Of a stretch of 64,000 nucleotides of DNA, positions 43,639 through 52,210 are shown piece by piece. This DNA is from Chitinimonas koreensis. GTDB taxonomy: Bacteria; Pseudomonadota; Gammaproteobacteria; Burkholderiales; Chitinimonadaceae. Each line of letters opens with the position of its first letter. Position 1 is the stretch's first letter. The notes beneath the pieces were generated by a model. That model worked only from the letters and a program-made list of their open reading frames with translations, was not told where the DNA came from and ran no database searches. The position numbers and the translations under genes were made by a program. The DNA lies in the NCBI RefSeq assembly GCF_014353015.1, contig NZ_CP060704.1, positions 4,427,001 to 4,491,000 on the forward strand, read 5' to 3'.

Positions 43639-43759
43639 CGCCAATCCATCGAAAAAATCGATCACTCCATCAGGATACGCTCGATTCTTTCAACGTATTC
43701 GATCGCTTAAGCTGCCGACGTTTCCACTTCCGGGCCTTTTCCCCGAGCGAGGACCTGCC

Positions 43760-44638
43760 ATGAAACGCATCGTCTTGTTCCTGTTGACCAACCTGGCCGT
43801 GATGCTGGTGCTGTCGATCAGCGCCCGCCTGCTGGGCGTCGACCGCTTCCTCACCGCCAATGGCATGAACTTCGGCATGCTGCTGGCCTTCTCCGCGCTG
43901 ATCGGCTTCGGCGGTTCCTTCATTTCGCTGCTGATGTCCAAGACCATGGCGAAGTGGAGCACCGGCGCCCAGGTCATCACCCAGCCGCGCAATGCCGACG
44001 AGGCCTGGCTGGTGTCGACCGTGCAGCAGCTGGCCACCCGCGCCAACCTGCCGATGCCCGAGGTCGCCATCTACGAGGGCGCGCCGAACGCCTTCGCCAC
44101 CGGCGCCAGCAAGTCCAGCTCGCTGGTCGCCGTCTCGACCGGCCTGCTGCAGACCATGCGCCGGCGCGAGGTCGAGGCGGTGCTGGCGCACGAGGTGGCC
44201 CACATCGCCAACGGCGACATGGTGACGCTGACGCTGATCCAGGGCGTGGTGAACACCTTCGTGGTGTTCCTGTCGCGCGTGGCCGGCTACCTGGTCGACA
44301 GCTTCCTGCGCCGCAACGACGAGGAAAGCAGCGGCCCCGGCATCGGCTACATGATCGCCAGCTTCGTGTTCGAGATCGTGTTCGGCATCCTGGCCAGCGT
44401 GATCGTGATGTGGTTCTCGCGCCAGCGCGAATTCCGCGCCGACGCCGGCGCCGCCCGCCTCTTGGGCAACCCGGCGCCGATGATCGACGCGCTGCAGGTG
44501 CTCGGCGGCCGCGAGGCGGGCGAACTGCCGAAGAACATGGCCGCCTCGGGCATCAACGGCCGCGGCCTGGCCAGCTGGTTCAGCAGCCACCCGCCGATCG
44601 AGGCGCGCATCGCCGCGCTGCGCCAGGCGGCGCGCTGA
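43760..44638 (+). CDS. htpX: Membrane zinc protease HtpX
   Basis: 292 residues with two N-terminal membrane segments, the zinc motif HEVAHIANGD, two more hydrophobic segments (NTFVVFLSRVAGYLVDSFL; IASFVFEIVFGILASVIVMW) and the third ligand in EFRADAGAARL. HtpX degrades misfolded inner-membrane proteins together with FtsH. GAGG is 7 nt upstream of ATG 43760. It is divergent from the nhaR-like gene and followed by a family B repeat. Confidence 0.95.
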   Translation: MKRIVLFLLTNLAVMLVLSISARLLGVDRFLTANGMNFGMLLAFSALIGFGGSFISLLMSKTMAKWSTGAQVITQPRNADEAWLVSTVQQLATRANLPMPEVAIYEGAPNAFATGASKSSSLVAVSTGLLQTMRRREVEAVLAHEVAHIANGDMVTLTLIQGVVNTFVVFLSRVAGYLVDSFLRRNDEESSGPGIGYMIASFVFEIVFGILASVIVMWFSRQREFRADAGAARLLGNPAPMIDALQVLGGREAGELPKNMAASGINGRGLASWFSSHPPIEARIAALRQAAR

Positions 44639-44647
44639 TCCGGTGCC

Positions 44648-44715
44648 GTAGGTCGGGTATTACACCCGACAGCGCCGCCGATCCGGGTCGCAGTCGGGCA
44701 TAGAGCCCGACCTAC
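44648..44715. repeat. REP-like palindrome, family B copy 3
   Basis: GTAGGTCGGGTATTACACCC left, GGGCATAGAGCCCGACCTAC right; the arms are partly diverged. Confidence 0.75.
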
Positions 44716-44819
44716 CGATCGGCGCCGCATCTCCTCCCGCTGGCATGCCGACCATGCGTGCCAGCCGCCTCCAACCGCGGCGCCGGCCCCACGGCCGGCC
44801 CGCCAACCGGATTCCCAAG

Positions 44820-45779
44820 ATGAACGTTTCACTCTGGATGTGGGGCCTCTTCGCCGCCGTGGTGGTGATCCTGCTGGTGCTCGACCTCGGCGTGCTCAAC
44901 CGCAAGGACCACGAGATCGGCGTCAAGGAGAGCCTCAAGCTGTCGGCCTTCTACATCAGCGCCGGCCTCCTGTTCGGCGGCTGGGTCTGGTACGCGCTCG
45001 GCGCCCAGGCCGGCATGGACTACCTGACCGGCTTCCTGGTCGAGAAGAGCCTGTCGATGGACAACGTGTTCGTCATCAGCCTGATCTTCACCTACTTCGC
45101 CGTGCCGCGGCTCTACCAGCACCGCGTGCTGTTCTGGGGCATCCTCGGCGCCATCGTGATGCGCGGCGCGATGATCGGCCTCGGCGCCGCGCTGATCCAC
45201 CAGTTCATGTGGGTGCTCTACCTGTTCGGCGCTTTCCTGGTGTTCACCGGCGTGAAGATGCTGTTCATGAAGGACGACGAGACCGACCTGGCCGACAACC
45301 GCATGCTGGCCTGGCTGCGCGGCCACCTGCGCGTCACGCCCGAGTTCCACGGCAAGCACTTCCTGGTCCGCGCCGACCATCCCAAGCAGCCCGGCCGCCA
45401 GGTCTGGTGGGCCACGCCGATGCTGCTGGCGCTGATCATGGTCGAGCTGACCGACCTGATCTTCGCGGTCGACAGCGTGCCGGCGATCTTCGCCATCACC
45501 ACCGACACCTTCATCGTGTTCACCTCGAACATCTTCGCCATCCTCGGCCTGCGCGCGCTGTACTTCGCGCTGGCGGCCATGGTGCACCGCTTCCACTACC
45601 TCAAGTACGCGCTGGCGGTGGTGCTGGTGTTCATCGGCGTGAAGATCTTCCTGGTCAACCTGGCGATCAAGATTCCCTCGCCGGTCTCGCTCGGCGTGAC
45701 CTTCGGCCTCCTGGCCGCCGGCGTCGGCTACTCGCTGTGGAAGACGCGCGGCGAGCCGATCCCGGAGGCCGGCCGCTGA
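44820..45779 (+). CDS. TerC/Alx-family integral membrane protein
   Basis: 319 residues with about eight membrane helices. Conserved acidic motifs of the family are EKSLSMDNVFVIS, VELTDLIFAVDSVPAIF and FTSNIFAILGLRALYF. The relatives Alx and MntP-like TerC proteins export manganese or load it onto exported enzymes. The loop MKDDETDLADNRMLAWLRGH is typical of the Alx-type. The ATG 44820 is chosen as the start of the first helix; ribosome-binding site weak. No yybP-ykoY-like riboswitch is evident upstream. Confidence 0.9.
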   Translation: MNVSLWMWGLFAAVVVILLVLDLGVLNRKDHEIGVKESLKLSAFYISAGLLFGGWVWYALGAQAGMDYLTGFLVEKSLSMDNVFVISLIFTYFAVPRLYQHRVLFWGILGAIVMRGAMIGLGAALIHQFMWVLYLFGAFLVFTGVKMLFMKDDETDLADNRMLAWLRGHLRVTPEFHGKHFLVRADHPKQPGRQVWWATPMLLALIMVELTDLIFAVDSVPAIFAITTDTFIVFTSNIFAILGLRALYFALAAMVHRFHYLKYALAVVLVFIGVKIFLVNLAIKIPSPVSLGVTFGLLAAGVGYSLWKTRGEPIPEAGR

Positions 45780-45808
45780 GACGGAGGATGTCCGTCCACC
45801 GCCTCGGC

Positions 45809-45882
45809 CAGGTCGGACTTCAGTCCGACCTGCGGGCCCCTCGATCGACAGGGCGTGTCGGGTGTAAAACCCGACCGACCTG
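45809..45882. repeat. REP-like palindrome, family B copy 4 (diverged)
   Basis: CAGGTCGGACTTCAGTCCGACCTG itself is a 24-bp palindrome; the right half GTCGGGTGTAAAACCCGAC and GACCTG completes the element with lower similarity. Confidence 0.6.
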
Positions 45883-45919
45883 CCAGCATCCTTCTTCTCG
45901 ATCCAGGCCAACGCAGCAA

Positions 45920-45950
45920 AACGAAACCCCGCCTCGGCGGGGTTTCGTTC
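45920..45950. terminator. Bidirectional terminator between terC and the DUF4124 gene
   Basis: ACGAAACCCCGC / GCGGGGTTTCGT stem with a small loop, AT-rich on both sides of the stem; suits both convergent genes. Confidence 0.8.
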
Positions 45951-45972
45951 GTCTGCGGCAGGCAGCGCCGGC

Positions 45973-46458
45973 TTACTTGCCCGCTGGCTGCCTGATGGTC
46001 GGATCGGCCGTCTTGGGGTAGCCGGCCTGGTCGAGCGCCGCCGCCCAGCTGGTGTCCTGGAAGCCCTTGAGCGCCGTGTCGCCGACCTGCAGCACCGGCA
46101 CCACCACGTCGCCGGCCAGCTTCTTGAGCTGGTCGTAGTCGCCGGTGCTGGCCTGCGGATTGCGCAGCGCGTAGGGCACGCCGCGCTTGCCCAGCAATGC
46201 GCGCGCATTGTCGCAGGGTTCGCCGCAGTTGTTGCTCCACAGCGTGATCGGGTTCTTGCGCATCGCCTCGCGGGTGATGAAGTTGCCGCCGCTGGTGGTG
46301 ATCACGTTGGCCTTCACGTCCTTCTCCTTGACCTGCTGGCCGGGCGGCGGCTGGTCGGAAAAGATCACGTTGCCGTTGGCGTCCTTCCATTGGTAGACCT
46401 TGGCGGCGAAGCCGAACGGGGCGGCCAGTAGCAGGGCGATGAGCAGGGCGGACTTCAT
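45973..46458 (-). CDS. Periplasmic DUF4124-glutaredoxin-like protein
   Basis: 161 residues: signal peptide (MKSALLIALLLAAPFGFA), a DUF4124 segment (KVYQWKDANGNVIFSDQPPP) and a glutaredoxin-like domain (about 70-150) with WSNNCGEPCDNARALLGKRG (Cys-X3-Cys) and VVPVLQVGD (cis-Pro loop). Such fusions occur across betaproteobacteria and may act in periplasmic thiol exchange. The Cys spacing differs from CxxC, so classical oxidoreductase activity is uncertain. Start ATG 46458. Confidence 0.82.
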   Translation of the reverse strand: MKSALLIALLLAAPFGFAAKVYQWKDANGNVIFSDQPPPGQQVKEKDVKANVITTSGGNFITREAMRKNPITLWSNNCGEPCDNARALLGKRGVPYALRNPQASTGDYDQLKKLAGDVVVPVLQVGDTALKGFQDTSWAAALDQAGYPKTADPTIRQPAGK

Positions 46459-46646
46459 TTGGTGCGGCTCCGGCAAGCGATTGCATCGAAAAAATGACAT
46501 TGGATTATAAGCCAAGCACGGCCCCGCCGGCAAAATCCTTCAGTTAAACAATCGTTTCCGTCCGGCGCGCCGCCGACGTACGGTGCGGCGCCGTACCGCC
46601 GCGGCCCGCGTGCGATAATCGCCCGCTCTTTCAGCGATACGACCGC

Positions 46647-47519
46647 ATGCCGCTTCCCACGTTCAACCTGATCGGCCCGGGCCGCCTGGGCCGCACGCTG
46701 GCCCGGCTCTGGCACGACGCCGGCCTGCTCGCCGTCGCCCGGCTGGTCGGCCGCGACGCGCACGGAATCGCCGCCGCGCGCGATTTCATCGGCGCGGGCA
46801 GTCCGGCCACGCTGGACGCGCTCGAGCCGGCCGACTTCACCCTGATCGCCACGCCCGACGACGCGCTGGCCGCCACCGCCGCGGCCCTGGCCGCCGGCGG
46901 CGCGGTCCGCCCCGGCGACGTGGTGTTCCATTGCAGCGGCGCACTGCCGAGCGAGGCGCTTGCCCCGGTCCGCGCCGCCGGCGGCCTGGTCGCCAGCGTG
47001 CATCCGCTCAAGTCCTTCGCCGATCCGGCCCGGGCGATCGCCGATTTCGCCGGCACCCGCTGCGGCTGCGAAGGCGACGCAGCGGCGCTGGCGCGGCTGG
47101 CCCCGCTGTTCGACGCGATCGGCGCGCAGCGCTTCGCGCTCGACCCGGCCGGCAAGACGCTCTATCACGCCGCCGCGGTGCTGGCCTGCAACGACCTGGT
47201 CGCGTTGATGGACGCCGCGCTGCGCTGCATGGCTGCCGCCGGCGTGCCGCGCGAGACCGCCTGGCCGGCGCTGCGGCCGTTGATCGACGGCACGCTGGCC
47301 AACCTCGACCGGCTCGCTCCGGCCGAGGCGCTGACCGGCCCGGTCGCGCGCGGCGACGCCGCCACCGTGGCGCGCCAACTGGCCGCGACCACCGTGCTCG
47401 ATCCGGCCGTCGGCGAGGCCTACCGCGCGCTCGGCGCGCTGGCGCTGCGGCTGGCGGCGCCGACGCTGCCGGAAGGGCGCGCCGACGCCGTCGCGCAGGC
47501 GCTCGGAGCCGCGCCATGA
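46647..47519 (+). CDS. Rossmann-like DUF2520 protein
   Basis: 290 residues. N-terminal NAD(P)-binding fold (FNLIGPGRLGRTLARLW; FTLIATPDDALA; VVFHCSGALPS) and a C-terminal helical DUF2520 domain (KTLYHAAAVLACNDLVALMD, ALTGPVARGDAATV). It resembles F420/ketopantoate-reductase-like proteins and is of unknown substrate. Its stop overlaps the trmO start by 4 nt (ATGA), and trmO overlaps recG the same way, so the three form one operon. Confidence 0.88.
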   Translation: MPLPTFNLIGPGRLGRTLARLWHDAGLLAVARLVGRDAHGIAAARDFIGAGSPATLDALEPADFTLIATPDDALAATAAALAAGGAVRPGDVVFHCSGALPSEALAPVRAAGGLVASVHPLKSFADPARAIADFAGTRCGCEGDAAALARLAPLFDAIGAQRFALDPAGKTLYHAAAVLACNDLVALMDAALRCMAAAGVPRETAWPALRPLIDGTLANLDRLAPAEALTGPVARGDAATVARQLAATTVLDPAVGEAYRALGALALRLAAPTLPEGRADAVAQALGAAP

Positions 47520-48214
47520 GCGGCTGGACGCTGCAGCCGATCGGCCTGATCGAAAGCTGCTTCAAGGAAAAATTCGCCATCCCGCGCCAGCCCGGCCTGG
47601 TGCCGTCGGCCGAGGCCACGCTGCGGCTGCTGCCGCCCTATGACAGCGCCGAGACGGTGCGCGGGCTGGAGGCCTTCAGCCATGTCTGGCTGGTGTTCGT
47701 GTTCCACGGAACCGCGGCGCAGGGCTGGCGGCCGACCGTGCGGCCGCCCAAGCTCGGCGGCAACCGCCGCGTCGGCGTGTTCGCCACCCGTTCGAGCTTC
47801 CGGCCCAATCCGATCGGGCTGTCGGTGGCGCGGCTGGCCGGCATCGATCTGGACGGCGGCGTGCGCATCCGGCTCGACGGCGCCGACCTGCTCGACGGCA
47901 CGCCGGTGCTCGATCTCAAGCCCTACCTCGGCTACGCCGACGCGATCGCGGAGGCCGGCAACGGCTATGCCGACGACGGCAGCGCGCCGCTGGCGGTGGC
48001 CTTTTCGGCGGAAGCCGAGATCGCCCTCGCCCGCCAGGCCGGCCGGCTGCCTCGGCTGCGTGCGCTGATCGCCGAGGTGCTGGCGCAGGACCCGCGCCCG
48101 GGCTACGCCGACGATCCGGCGCGCGAATACGGCATGCGGCTGTACGACCTCGAGGTGAAATGGCGCTGCGACGGCCGGCTGGCCACCGTGACGCGCATCG
48201 AGGCGGCCGCATGA
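47516..48214 (+). CDS. trmO: tRNA (N6-threonylcarbamoyladenosine37-N6)-methyltransferase TrmO
   Basis: 232 residues of the TsaA/YaeB single-sheeted beta-barrel family: PIGLIESCFKEKFAIPRQPG, LEAFSHVWLVFVFH and RSSFRPNPIGLSVARL. It methylates N6 of t6A37 in tRNA-Thr using S-adenosylmethionine. The 4-nt overlaps at both ends show translational coupling with DUF2520 and recG. Confidence 0.93.
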   Translation: MSGWTLQPIGLIESCFKEKFAIPRQPGLVPSAEATLRLLPPYDSAETVRGLEAFSHVWLVFVFHGTAAQGWRPTVRPPKLGGNRRVGVFATRSSFRPNPIGLSVARLAGIDLDGGVRIRLDGADLLDGTPVLDLKPYLGYADAIAEAGNGYADDGSAPLAVAFSAEAEIALARQAGRLPRLRALIAEVLAQDPRPGYADDPAREYGMRLYDLEVKWRCDGRLATVTRIEAAA

Positions 48215-50295
48215 GGCCCGACTTCGCCCTGCTGCCCAAGCCGATCGCCAGCCGGCTGGCCAAGCTCGGCCTCAAGCGGCCGTTCGACCTGGTGCTGCAC
48301 CTGCCGCTGCGCTACGAGGACGAGACCCACCTGTTCCGCATCGTCGATGCGCCGCTCGGCGCGCCGGTGCTGGTCGAGGGCCAGGTGCTGCACGCCGAGG
48401 TGACCTTCAAGCCGCGCCGCCAGCTGGTCGCCCGGGTCGCCGACGACTCGGGCGAGCTCAACGTGCGGCTGATCAACTTCTATCCGAACCAGCAGCAGCA
48501 ACTGGCCGCCGGCCGCCGCGTGCGGCTCTTGGGCGAGATCCGCCGCGGCTTCTTCGGCGACGAGATGGTGCACCCCAAGGTGCGCAGCGTCGGCAACGGC
48601 GCCGCGCTGGCCGAGGCGCTGACACCGGTCTACCCGACCGTCAACGGCCTGGCCCAGCCAGCGCTGCGGCGGCTGATCGAGCAGGCGCTGGACAGCTGCG
48701 AGCTGAGCGACACGCTGCCGCCGGCGCTGCTGCACGACCTCGGCCTGATGGCCTTCGGCCCGGCGGTGCGGCTGCTGCACCACCCGACGCCCGACATCGC
48801 CCAGCGCGACCTGAGCGAGCGCACCCACGTCGCCTGGCTGCGGTTGAAGTTCGACGAGCTGCTGGCGCAGCAGCTGTCGATGCGGCTGGCCTACCGCCGC
48901 CGGCGCGACCAGACCGCGCCGGTGCTGCGGCCGGCCGGCGCGCTGGCGGCCCGGCTGGTGGCCGGCCTGCCGTTCGGCCTGACCGGCGCCCAGACCAAGG
49001 TGCTGGCCGAGATCCGCCGCGACCTGGCCTCGCCGCACCCGATGCAACGCCTGCTGCAGGGCGACGTCGGCGCCGGCAAGACCATCGTGGCGGCGCTGGC
49101 CGCGCTCGACGCGATCGAGGCCGGCTACCAGGTGGCGCTGATGGCGCCGACCGAGATCCTGGCCGAGCAGCACTACAAGAAACTGTCGGCCTGGCTGGCG
49201 CCATTGGGCGTCGCGGTCGAATGGGTGGCCGGTTCGCTCGGCAAGAAGCAGAAGGAAGCCGCCATCGGCCGGGTCGAGCGCGGCGAGGCGCGGCTGGCGA
49301 TCGGCACCCATGCGCTGTTCCAGGATGCAGTGGCGTTCGAGCGGCTCGGCCTCGCCATCGTCGACGAGCAGCACCGCTTCGGCGTGCACCAGCGGCTGGC
49401 GCTGCGGCAGAAGGCGGGCGGCACGGCGGCCGAGGGCGGCGAAGCGGCCGACGCGGCGGCGCCCAACCGCGTCGAGCCGCACATGCTGATGATGTCGGCC
49501 ACGCCGATCCCGCGCACGCTGGCGATGAGCTTCTACGCCGACCTCGACGTCAGCGTGATCGACGAGCTGCCGCCGGGCCGCACGCCGATCAAGACCCGGC
49601 TGGTCAACGACGCGCGGCGCGAGGAGATGATCGAGTTCGTCCGCAAGGTCTGCAGCGAGGGCCGGCAGTGCTACTGGGTCTGCCCGCTGATCGAGGAATC
49701 GGAGGCGCTGCAGCTGCAGACCGCGATCGACACCCATGCCCAGCTCGGCGAGGCGCTGCCCGAATACCGGGTCGGCCTGGTGCACGGCCGGCTCAAGCCG
49801 GCCGAGAAGGCCGAGATCATGGCCGCCTTCGCCCGCAACGAGCTGCAGGCGCTGGTCGCCACCACGGTGATCGAGGTCGGCGTCGACGTGCCCAACGCCA
49901 CGCTGATGGTGATCGAGCACGCCGAGCGCATGGGCCTGGCGCAGTTGCACCAGCTGCGCGGCCGGGTCGGCCGCGGCGCGCTCGAATCGAGCTGCGTGCT
50001 GCTGTACTCGGCGCCGCTGGGCGACCTGGCCAAGCAGCGGCTCAAGGTGATCTTCGAGACCACCGACGGCTTCCTGATCGCGCGCGAGGATCTGCGCATC
50101 CGCGGTCCCGGCGAGATCCTCGGCGCGCGCCAGTCGGGCGTGCCGATGCTGCGCTTCGCCGACCTCGAGCGCGACGCCGCCCTGCTCGAGCGCGCGCGCG
50201 ACGTGGCGGCCGAGCTGCTCGAACGCGCGCCGCAGGTGGTCGACGCCCATCTCGAACGCTGGCTGGCCGGCCGCGAGGAATTGCTCAAGACCTGA
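48211..50295 (+). CDS. recG: ATP-dependent DNA helicase RecG
   Basis: 694 residues. Wedge/OB domain in the N-terminal third, then Walker A GDVGAGKT, DEQHRFGVHQRLAL, SATPIPRTLAMSFY, and the helicase C region with ATTVIEVGVDVPNATLM and QLRGRVGRG. RecG remodels stalled replication forks and Holliday junctions. A short Gly/Ala-rich insertion (GGTAAEGGEAADAAAP) lies between the DEQH and SATPIPRT motifs. Starts with ATGA overlap to trmO. A REP family A element follows. Confidence 0.97.
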   Translation: MRPDFALLPKPIASRLAKLGLKRPFDLVLHLPLRYEDETHLFRIVDAPLGAPVLVEGQVLHAEVTFKPRRQLVARVADDSGELNVRLINFYPNQQQQLAAGRRVRLLGEIRRGFFGDEMVHPKVRSVGNGAALAEALTPVYPTVNGLAQPALRRLIEQALDSCELSDTLPPALLHDLGLMAFGPAVRLLHHPTPDIAQRDLSERTHVAWLRLKFDELLAQQLSMRLAYRRRRDQTAPVLRPAGALAARLVAGLPFGLTGAQTKVLAEIRRDLASPHPMQRLLQGDVGAGKTIVAALAALDAIEAGYQVALMAPTEILAEQHYKKLSAWLAPLGVAVEWVAGSLGKKQKEAAIGRVERGEARLAIGTHALFQDAVAFERLGLAIVDEQHRFGVHQRLALRQKAGGTAAEGGEAADAAAPNRVEPHMLMMSATPIPRTLAMSFYADLDVSVIDELPPGRTPIKTRLVNDARREEMIEFVRKVCSEGRQCYWVCPLIEESEALQLQTAIDTHAQLGEALPEYRVGLVHGRLKPAEKAEIMAAFARNELQALVATTVIEVGVDVPNATLMVIEHAERMGLAQLHQLRGRVGRGALESSCVLLYSAPLGDLAKQRLKVIFETTDGFLIAREDLRIRGPGEILGARQSGVPMLRFADLERDAALLERARDVAAELLERAPQVVDAHLERWLAGREELLKT

Positions 50296-50309
50296 ACCGC
50301 GGACATCTG

Positions 50310-50378
50310 CAGGAGCGGCTTCAGCCGCGAATCGGTCAGCGTTCCCTGCCGGCCATTCGCGGCTGAAGCCACGCCTAC
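50310..50378. repeat. REP-like palindrome, family A copy 5
   Basis: CAGGAGCGGCTTCAGCCGCG left, CGCGGCTGAAGCCACGCCTA right (two changes). Confidence 0.75.
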
Positions 50379-50487
50379 GGCACGGCCCCTGCATCGCCCC
50401 GCGCGCCCGCAGCTTCCGTCCCCGCCACAAACACCCGGATCGCCGACTTCTGCGTTATAACGACGGGATCGCTCCGCCCGGCCCACC

Positions 50488-51228
50488 ATGCTCGCCCGAC
50501 TGCTGATCGCCTGCCTCCTGCTGCTTCCGCTCGCGCACGCCGATGCGCCGCTGCGGATCGGCACCCTGGCGATCGCGCCCTACGGCTACCTCGATGCCTC
50601 CGGCGAACCCGACGGCGCGCTCTACCGACTGGCCAACCGCATCGCCGAGCAGGCCGGCCAACCCTACGAAAACGCGCTTTACCCGACCGCCCGGCTCTAC
50701 GCCATGCTCGAACGCCGCCGGCTCGACCTGGCGATGTCGAGTCGCGACCTGACGAAGGACATGGGCCTGGTGCAACTGGCACGGGTCTGGCAACTTGAGG
50801 GTCAGATCCTCTATCGCAAGGCCCTGCCGATCCAACCGACTCAGGCAACCGATTTCCGCCCCTACCTGGTCGGCCGGCTCAACGGCACCTGCCCGCCCTT
50901 GCAACGGGCCGGCGTCCCCCTCTATACCGTCGGCGACCTGGCCCAGGGCCTGCGCATGCTGGCCGTCGGCCGCATCCAGGGCCTGTGCGGCGACGCCGGC
51001 GCGCTGGGCCAGGCGTTGCGCAGCGAGCCCGCGGCCGCGCAGCAACTGGCGCCGCCGCTGGTGTTCCTGCGCGCCGACGTCCACCTCTATGCCAACCCCG
51101 AGCTGCCCGCCGCACGGCAGAACCTGCTGCGCGAGGCGGCCCTGCAGCTCGCCCGCAGCGGCGAGACGGCCCGGCTGATGGCCGGCTACCTGGGCGCCGA
51201 CAGCCCCTATCCGAGGGAGAAACCATGA
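50488..51228 (+). CDS. Periplasmic binding-protein-like protein (SBP_bac_3 type)
   Basis: 246 residues with a signal peptide (MLARLLIACLLLLPLAHA) and a fold like the amino-acid-binding protein family (PLRIGTLAIAPYGYLDASGE; ALYRLANRIAEQAG; RRLDLAMSSRDL). Two Cys (NGTCPPL and GLCGDAG) may pair. No permease or ATPase is next to it, so it may be a sensor-like solute-binding protein, as often seen in betaproteobacteria. It overlaps the NUDIX gene by 4 nt (ATGA), suggesting one operon. Confidence 0.75.
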   Translation: MLARLLIACLLLLPLAHADAPLRIGTLAIAPYGYLDASGEPDGALYRLANRIAEQAGQPYENALYPTARLYAMLERRRLDLAMSSRDLTKDMGLVQLARVWQLEGQILYRKALPIQPTQATDFRPYLVGRLNGTCPPLQRAGVPLYTVGDLAQGLRMLAVGRIQGLCGDAGALGQALRSEPAAAQQLAPPLVFLRADVHLYANPELPAARQNLLREAALQLARSGETARLMAGYLGADSPYPREKP

Positions 51229-52019
51229 ACGAGCTGCTGCAGCGCATCGCCGGCTGGCGCGAACGCGTCCCGCGCTTCACTTCGCAGGGCCTGGTGCCCT
51301 GGACCGTCGACGCACTGCCGGCCGGCTGGGTGCGGCCCGACCTCGCCGCGCGCATGCTCGACAGCGCGCTGTTCGAGCAGACCTCGGGCGGACTGGCGCT
51401 GGCCGACCACCTCGGCGGCCCGCTCGGACGCAGCCGCGCGCTGCAGGCCTTCGCCGAAACGCTGCGCGCCGACGGCTGGATCGACGGCTGGCGCGACGAG
51501 GCCTACGACTGGCTCGACGACTGGGGCCGCGTGCGCTTCAGCCTCGAACGCGCCGCCTTCCGCACGCTGGGCCTGTGCAGCCGCGCGGTCCACGTCAACG
51601 GCTACCGCGACGACGACACGCTGTGGATCGGCCGCCGCGCCGCCCACAAGGCGGTCGATCCCGGCCGGCTCGACAACCTGGCCGCGGGCGGCATCGCCAG
51701 CGGCGAGACGCCCGAGGACACGCTGGTGCGCGAACTGGCCGAGGAAGCCGGCGTGCCGGGCTGGCTGGCGGCGCTGGCGCGGCCGGCGCAGATCGTGCGC
51801 ACCACCCGGCTCGAACCGGAAGGCGTCCACGACGAACTGCTGTATTGCTTCGACCTGCCGTTGCCGCCCGACTTCGTGCCGGCCAACATCGACGGCGAGG
51901 TGGCCGGCTTCGAGCCGATGAAGCTGGCGGAGGCCGCGGCACGGCTCGACGAGATGACCTGGGACGCGGCGACGGTGACGGTGGGATGGATCGAGCGTTG
52001 GCTGGATGGGGAGGTGTGA
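51225..52019 (+). CDS. NUDIX hydrolase with N-terminal DUF4743 domain
   Basis: 264 residues. The N-terminal about 110 residues (VPRFTSQGLVPWTVDALPAG) resemble DUF4743, and the rest is a NUDIX domain with the box GGIASGETPEDTLVRELAEE and AG (positions match GX5EX7REUXEEXGU). Homologues are related to thiamine pyrophosphokinase-like NUDIX enzymes (plant and yeast TNR3-type), which hydrolyse oxidised thiamine diphosphates. Substrate not provable here. GGGAG lies before the ATG. A MITE-like element begins 8 bp after the stop. Confidence 0.88.
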   Translation: MNELLQRIAGWRERVPRFTSQGLVPWTVDALPAGWVRPDLAARMLDSALFEQTSGGLALADHLGGPLGRSRALQAFAETLRADGWIDGWRDEAYDWLDDWGRVRFSLERAAFRTLGLCSRAVHVNGYRDDDTLWIGRRAAHKAVDPGRLDNLAAGGIASGETPEDTLVRELAEEAGVPGWLAALARPAQIVRTTRLEPEGVHDELLYCFDLPLPPDFVPANIDGEVAGFEPMKLAEAAARLDEMTWDAATVTVGWIERWLDGEV

Positions 52020-52026
52020 GGGGGTC

Positions 52027-52189
52027 AGGTGTGAGGTGTTGACCCCATCCCCCTCCCAGCCCTCCCCTTGAAGGGGGAGGAGTGGGGCGCATCGGTCGGG
52101 ACCGTCGGTGATCGTTCAGTCGTCGCCGACCGACTCCCTCCCCTTCAAGGGGAGGGCCGGGGTGGGGATGGGGTCAACACCTCACACCT
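52027..52189. repeat. MITE-like element with perfect 26-bp terminal inverted repeats (family D)
   Basis: Left end AGGTGTGAGGTGTTGACCCC plus ATCCCC (52027-52052) is repeated in inverted form at 52164-52189. An inner inverted pair, CCTCCCCTTGAAGGGGGAGG and CCCTCCCCTTCAAGGGGAGG, lies inside. The element fills nearly all of the 191-bp gap between the convergent NUDIX and xseA genes and has no coding potential. Confidence 0.8.
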
Positions 52190-52210
52190 AACGCCTCACA
52201 CCTCACTCCA

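Noticed and set aside
44716..44819. yybP-ykoY manganese riboswitch upstream of the TerC/Alx-type gene
   Set aside because: No conserved riboswitch core was visible and the gap is mainly a family B repeat.
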